This document shows, piece by piece, positions 13,630 to 14,705 of a stretch of DNA of 14,705 nt. The notes beneath the pieces were generated by a model, which had not been told where the DNA came from, ran no database searches, and saw nothing but the letters and a program-made list of their open reading frames with translations. The position numbers were made by a program, and so were the translations under genes. Numbering within the stretch: the stretch's first letter is position 1; every line of letters begins with the position of its first letter. The stretch comes from an uncultured Phascolarctobacterium sp. (GTDB lineage Bacteria > Bacillota > Negativicutes > Acidaminococcales > Acidaminococcaceae), in the NCBI GenBank assembly GCA_946002345.1, contig CAMFZA010000012.1:1-14705 (forward strand). Direction: 5' to 3'.

Positions 13630-13658
13630 ATTGTATACTTTTTTGGTCCACTTGTAAA
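13630..13658 (-). promoter_or_regulatory. Promoter of the ABC importer genes
   Basis: Minus-strand TTTACA (5/6), 17 bp, TACAAT (5/6). The start would be near 13623, giving a leader of under 50 bases, too short for a T-box or riboswitch. An imperfect dyad (GTTCAC / GTGGAC, 13646-13671) overlaps the -35 and could be an operator. Confidence 0.6.
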
Positions 13659-13687
13659 TAACCTTGTGAACTTTTTATGAAAATTTC

Positions 13688-13993
13688 TTACTTAACCTCT
13701 TCCATGAGCTCAAAAAGAATGCCGTCCTTCATAATGAAGGCAATGCGAGTGTGCTCATCAGCCATCCAGGGCTCCACCACAACCTTGTTTTCAGCCAGCT
13801 GCTTATCCATGTCGTCAACCTTGTAAGCAACATGCACCAAGGTTTGCAGCTCCTTGGGCAGGGGAGTATCCTTTTCAAAGCGCAGATACTCAATATGGAA
13901 TTCATTGGTGTCGGGAGTAATAATATGAGTTTTAATGCCTTCAGCGTAAATCTCGCCCTCACGAGCAATATCAGTGGGCACGCCCACGTGCAT
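13688..13993 (-). CDS. Small VOC-fold (glyoxalase-like) protein
   Basis: A 101-residue protein with the beta-alpha-beta-beta-beta pattern of the vicinal oxygen chelate superfamily. It opens with MHVGVPTDIAREGEIYAEG, followed by EFHIEYLRFE. The second half reads LVHVAYKVDDMDKQLAE, then RIAFIMKDGILFELMEE. His2, Glu39, His54 and Glu96 or Glu98 fall at positions resembling metal ligands of this fold, so a metal-dependent isomerase, lyase or epimerase is plausible; no specific reaction is recognisable. It is shorter than most VOC proteins (about 130 residues), chiefly at the N-terminus. It begins 12 bp after the aldolase-like gene, has a poor Shine-Dalgarno sequence, and is probably translated by coupling. 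No terminator separates it from the importer promoter. Confidence 0.75.
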   Translation of the reverse strand: MHVGVPTDIAREGEIYAEGIKTHIITPDTNEFHIEYLRFEKDTPLPKELQTLVHVAYKVDDMDKQLAENKVVVEPWMADEHTRIAFIMKDGILFELMEEVK

Positions 13994-14005
13994 AAATTCT
14001 ATAAT

Positions 14006-14705
14006 TTACTTCACATCCTTCTTCCACAATTCATAGGCCTTAAAGGCTTCTTCCGGCTTAGCATTTTCGTGCACGACCATGCGAATAGCGCGCAGCATAG
14101 CCTTGGGGCATTCTGCCTGCAGCACATTGCGGCCCATGTCCACACCGGCAGCACCTTCACTTACAGCGCGATAAGCCATGTCCAAGGCTTCGTTTTCAGG
14201 AATCTTTTTACCGCCGGCAATAACGATGGGCACAGGGCAGGCAGCCGTAATTTGCTCAAAGTTTTCGCAATAATAGGTTTTGATAATATGGGCACCGGTT
14301 TCGGCCAACAGACGGGTTGCCAGGGAGAAGTAACGAGTGGTGCGCTCCATTTGCTTGCCCACAGCCACAACACCCAAAACAGGAATGCCATATTTTTCGC
14401 CATTATTTACATAATAGGACAGGTTGCGCAGGGAGTCCAGTTCCCCATCGGAGCCTATAAAGCATTGCACTGCCATGCAGGAAGCATTCATGCGAATAGC
14501 ATCCTCAATATCCACGCCTGCAGTACCAAAGCTCATATCATCCTTTAGCACGCTGGTATCAGCGGTGCAGCGCAAGGCAACTGCCTTGCGGTGGTTGGCA
14601 GGGATGCAAGTGCGCAGAGCGCCACGGGTGGCCATGAGGCACTCAGCATATTGCATCAAGGGCGGCCTCCCCCGGTCAAGCCGCTCCAGGCCTGCAGGGG
14701 AGCCC
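14006..14705 (-). CDS. LsrF/DeoC-type class I aldolase or thiolase, 5' end missing
   Basis: TIM-barrel enzyme of the LsrF/class I fructose-bisphosphate aldolase family. The 232 codons in the window show the family's conserved blocks: LMATRGALR, YFSLATRLLAE, the Schiff-base-type lysine in HIIKTYY (Lys142 of this fragment), PVPIVIAGGKKIPE and GVDMGRNVLQ. E. coli LsrF acts on phosphorylated AI-2 (3-hydroxy-5-phosphonooxypentane-2,4-dione); other relatives are sugar-phosphate aldolases, so the reaction is uncertain. TTG/ATG codons at 14659 and 14656 are not the true start: the frame is open to the edge and encodes AGLERLDRGRPPL, matching LsrF's conserved segment before the TRG block. About 55-65 residues should lie beyond the window. 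The VOC gene follows by 12 bp. Confidence 0.88.
   Translation of the reverse strand, partial: GSPAGLERLDRGRPPLMQYAECLMATRGALRTCIPANHRKAVALRCTADTSVLKDDMSFGTAGVDIEDAIRMNASCMAVQCFIGSDGELDSLRNLSYYVNNGEKYGIPVLGVVAVGKQMERTTRYFSLATRLLAETGAHIIKTYYCENFEQITAACPVPIVIAGGKKIPENEALDMAYRAVSEGAAGVDMGRNVLQAECPKAMLRAIRMVVHENAKPEEAFKAYELWKKDVK

Noticed and set aside
13751..14548. Long plus-strand open frame (265 codons) opposite the VOC and LsrF-like genes
   Set aside because: It spans two well-supported minus-strand genes and their junction, and its translation is low-complexity and resembles no family.
1..14705. CRISPR array, insertion sequence, tRNA, rRNA or attachment site
   Set aside because: No regularly spaced repeats, transposase motifs, terminal inverted repeats or RNA-gene consensus were seen on either strand.

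Overview
All recognisable genes in this 14.7 kb window lie on the minus strand. The content suggests a diderm Firmicute of the class Negativicutes, perhaps the Acidaminococcaceae/Phascolarctobacterium group. The envelope genes combine a Firmicute-style split tyrosine kinase and PHP-type phosphatase with a periplasmic/outer-membrane polysaccharide export protein, which only a two-membrane cell needs. Shine-Dalgarno sequences are strong, promoters look sigma-A-like, and base composition is intermediate. The genus is a guess.

Layout from right to left, in the direction of transcription. (1) 14705-13688: the 3' part of an LsrF-like class I aldolase/thiolase, cut by the window edge, followed by a small VOC-fold protein. 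(2) 13575-10733: a three-gene ABC importer of the TrpXYZ/COG2984-COG4120-COG1101 type (lipoprotein, permease, ATPase). It has a good promoter in front of the lipoprotein gene and a perfect 12-bp terminator hairpin between lipoprotein and permease. (3) 10501-10211: a solitary XRE regulator with its own extended -10 promoter. (4) 10065-8542: two HAD phosphatases. The first (phosphoglycolate phosphatase type) ends early, and its missing C-terminal tail is still readable in frame after the stop. (5) 8354-3792: a five-gene exopolysaccharide control unit, cpsB (phosphatase), wza-like export protein, wzz/capA-like modulator, capB-like tyrosine kinase and galU, with a promoter before it and a strong terminator after it. 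No glycosyltransferase, flippase or polymerase is present. (6) 3588-2785: glutamate racemase with its own promoter. (7) 2673-1: a tightly overlapped Mrp/Mbh-type cation antiporter module in the order E-F-G-MbhD-MbhE-B-C-D. The last gene runs off the left edge.

Functionally the window combines envelope work (peptidoglycan D-glutamate, UDP-glucose supply, polysaccharide length control and export), ion-gradient energetics and small-molecule uptake. I see no mobile element, CRISPR array, tRNA or rRNA. I found no clearly new multi-gene system. The most interesting points are the two in-frame stops in the phosphatase tail, the Mbh-like order with a split MrpA C-terminus, and the LsrF-like enzyme and VOC protein next to an orphan ABC importer. 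All start-codon choices rest on Shine-Dalgarno spacing and family N-termini read by eye.
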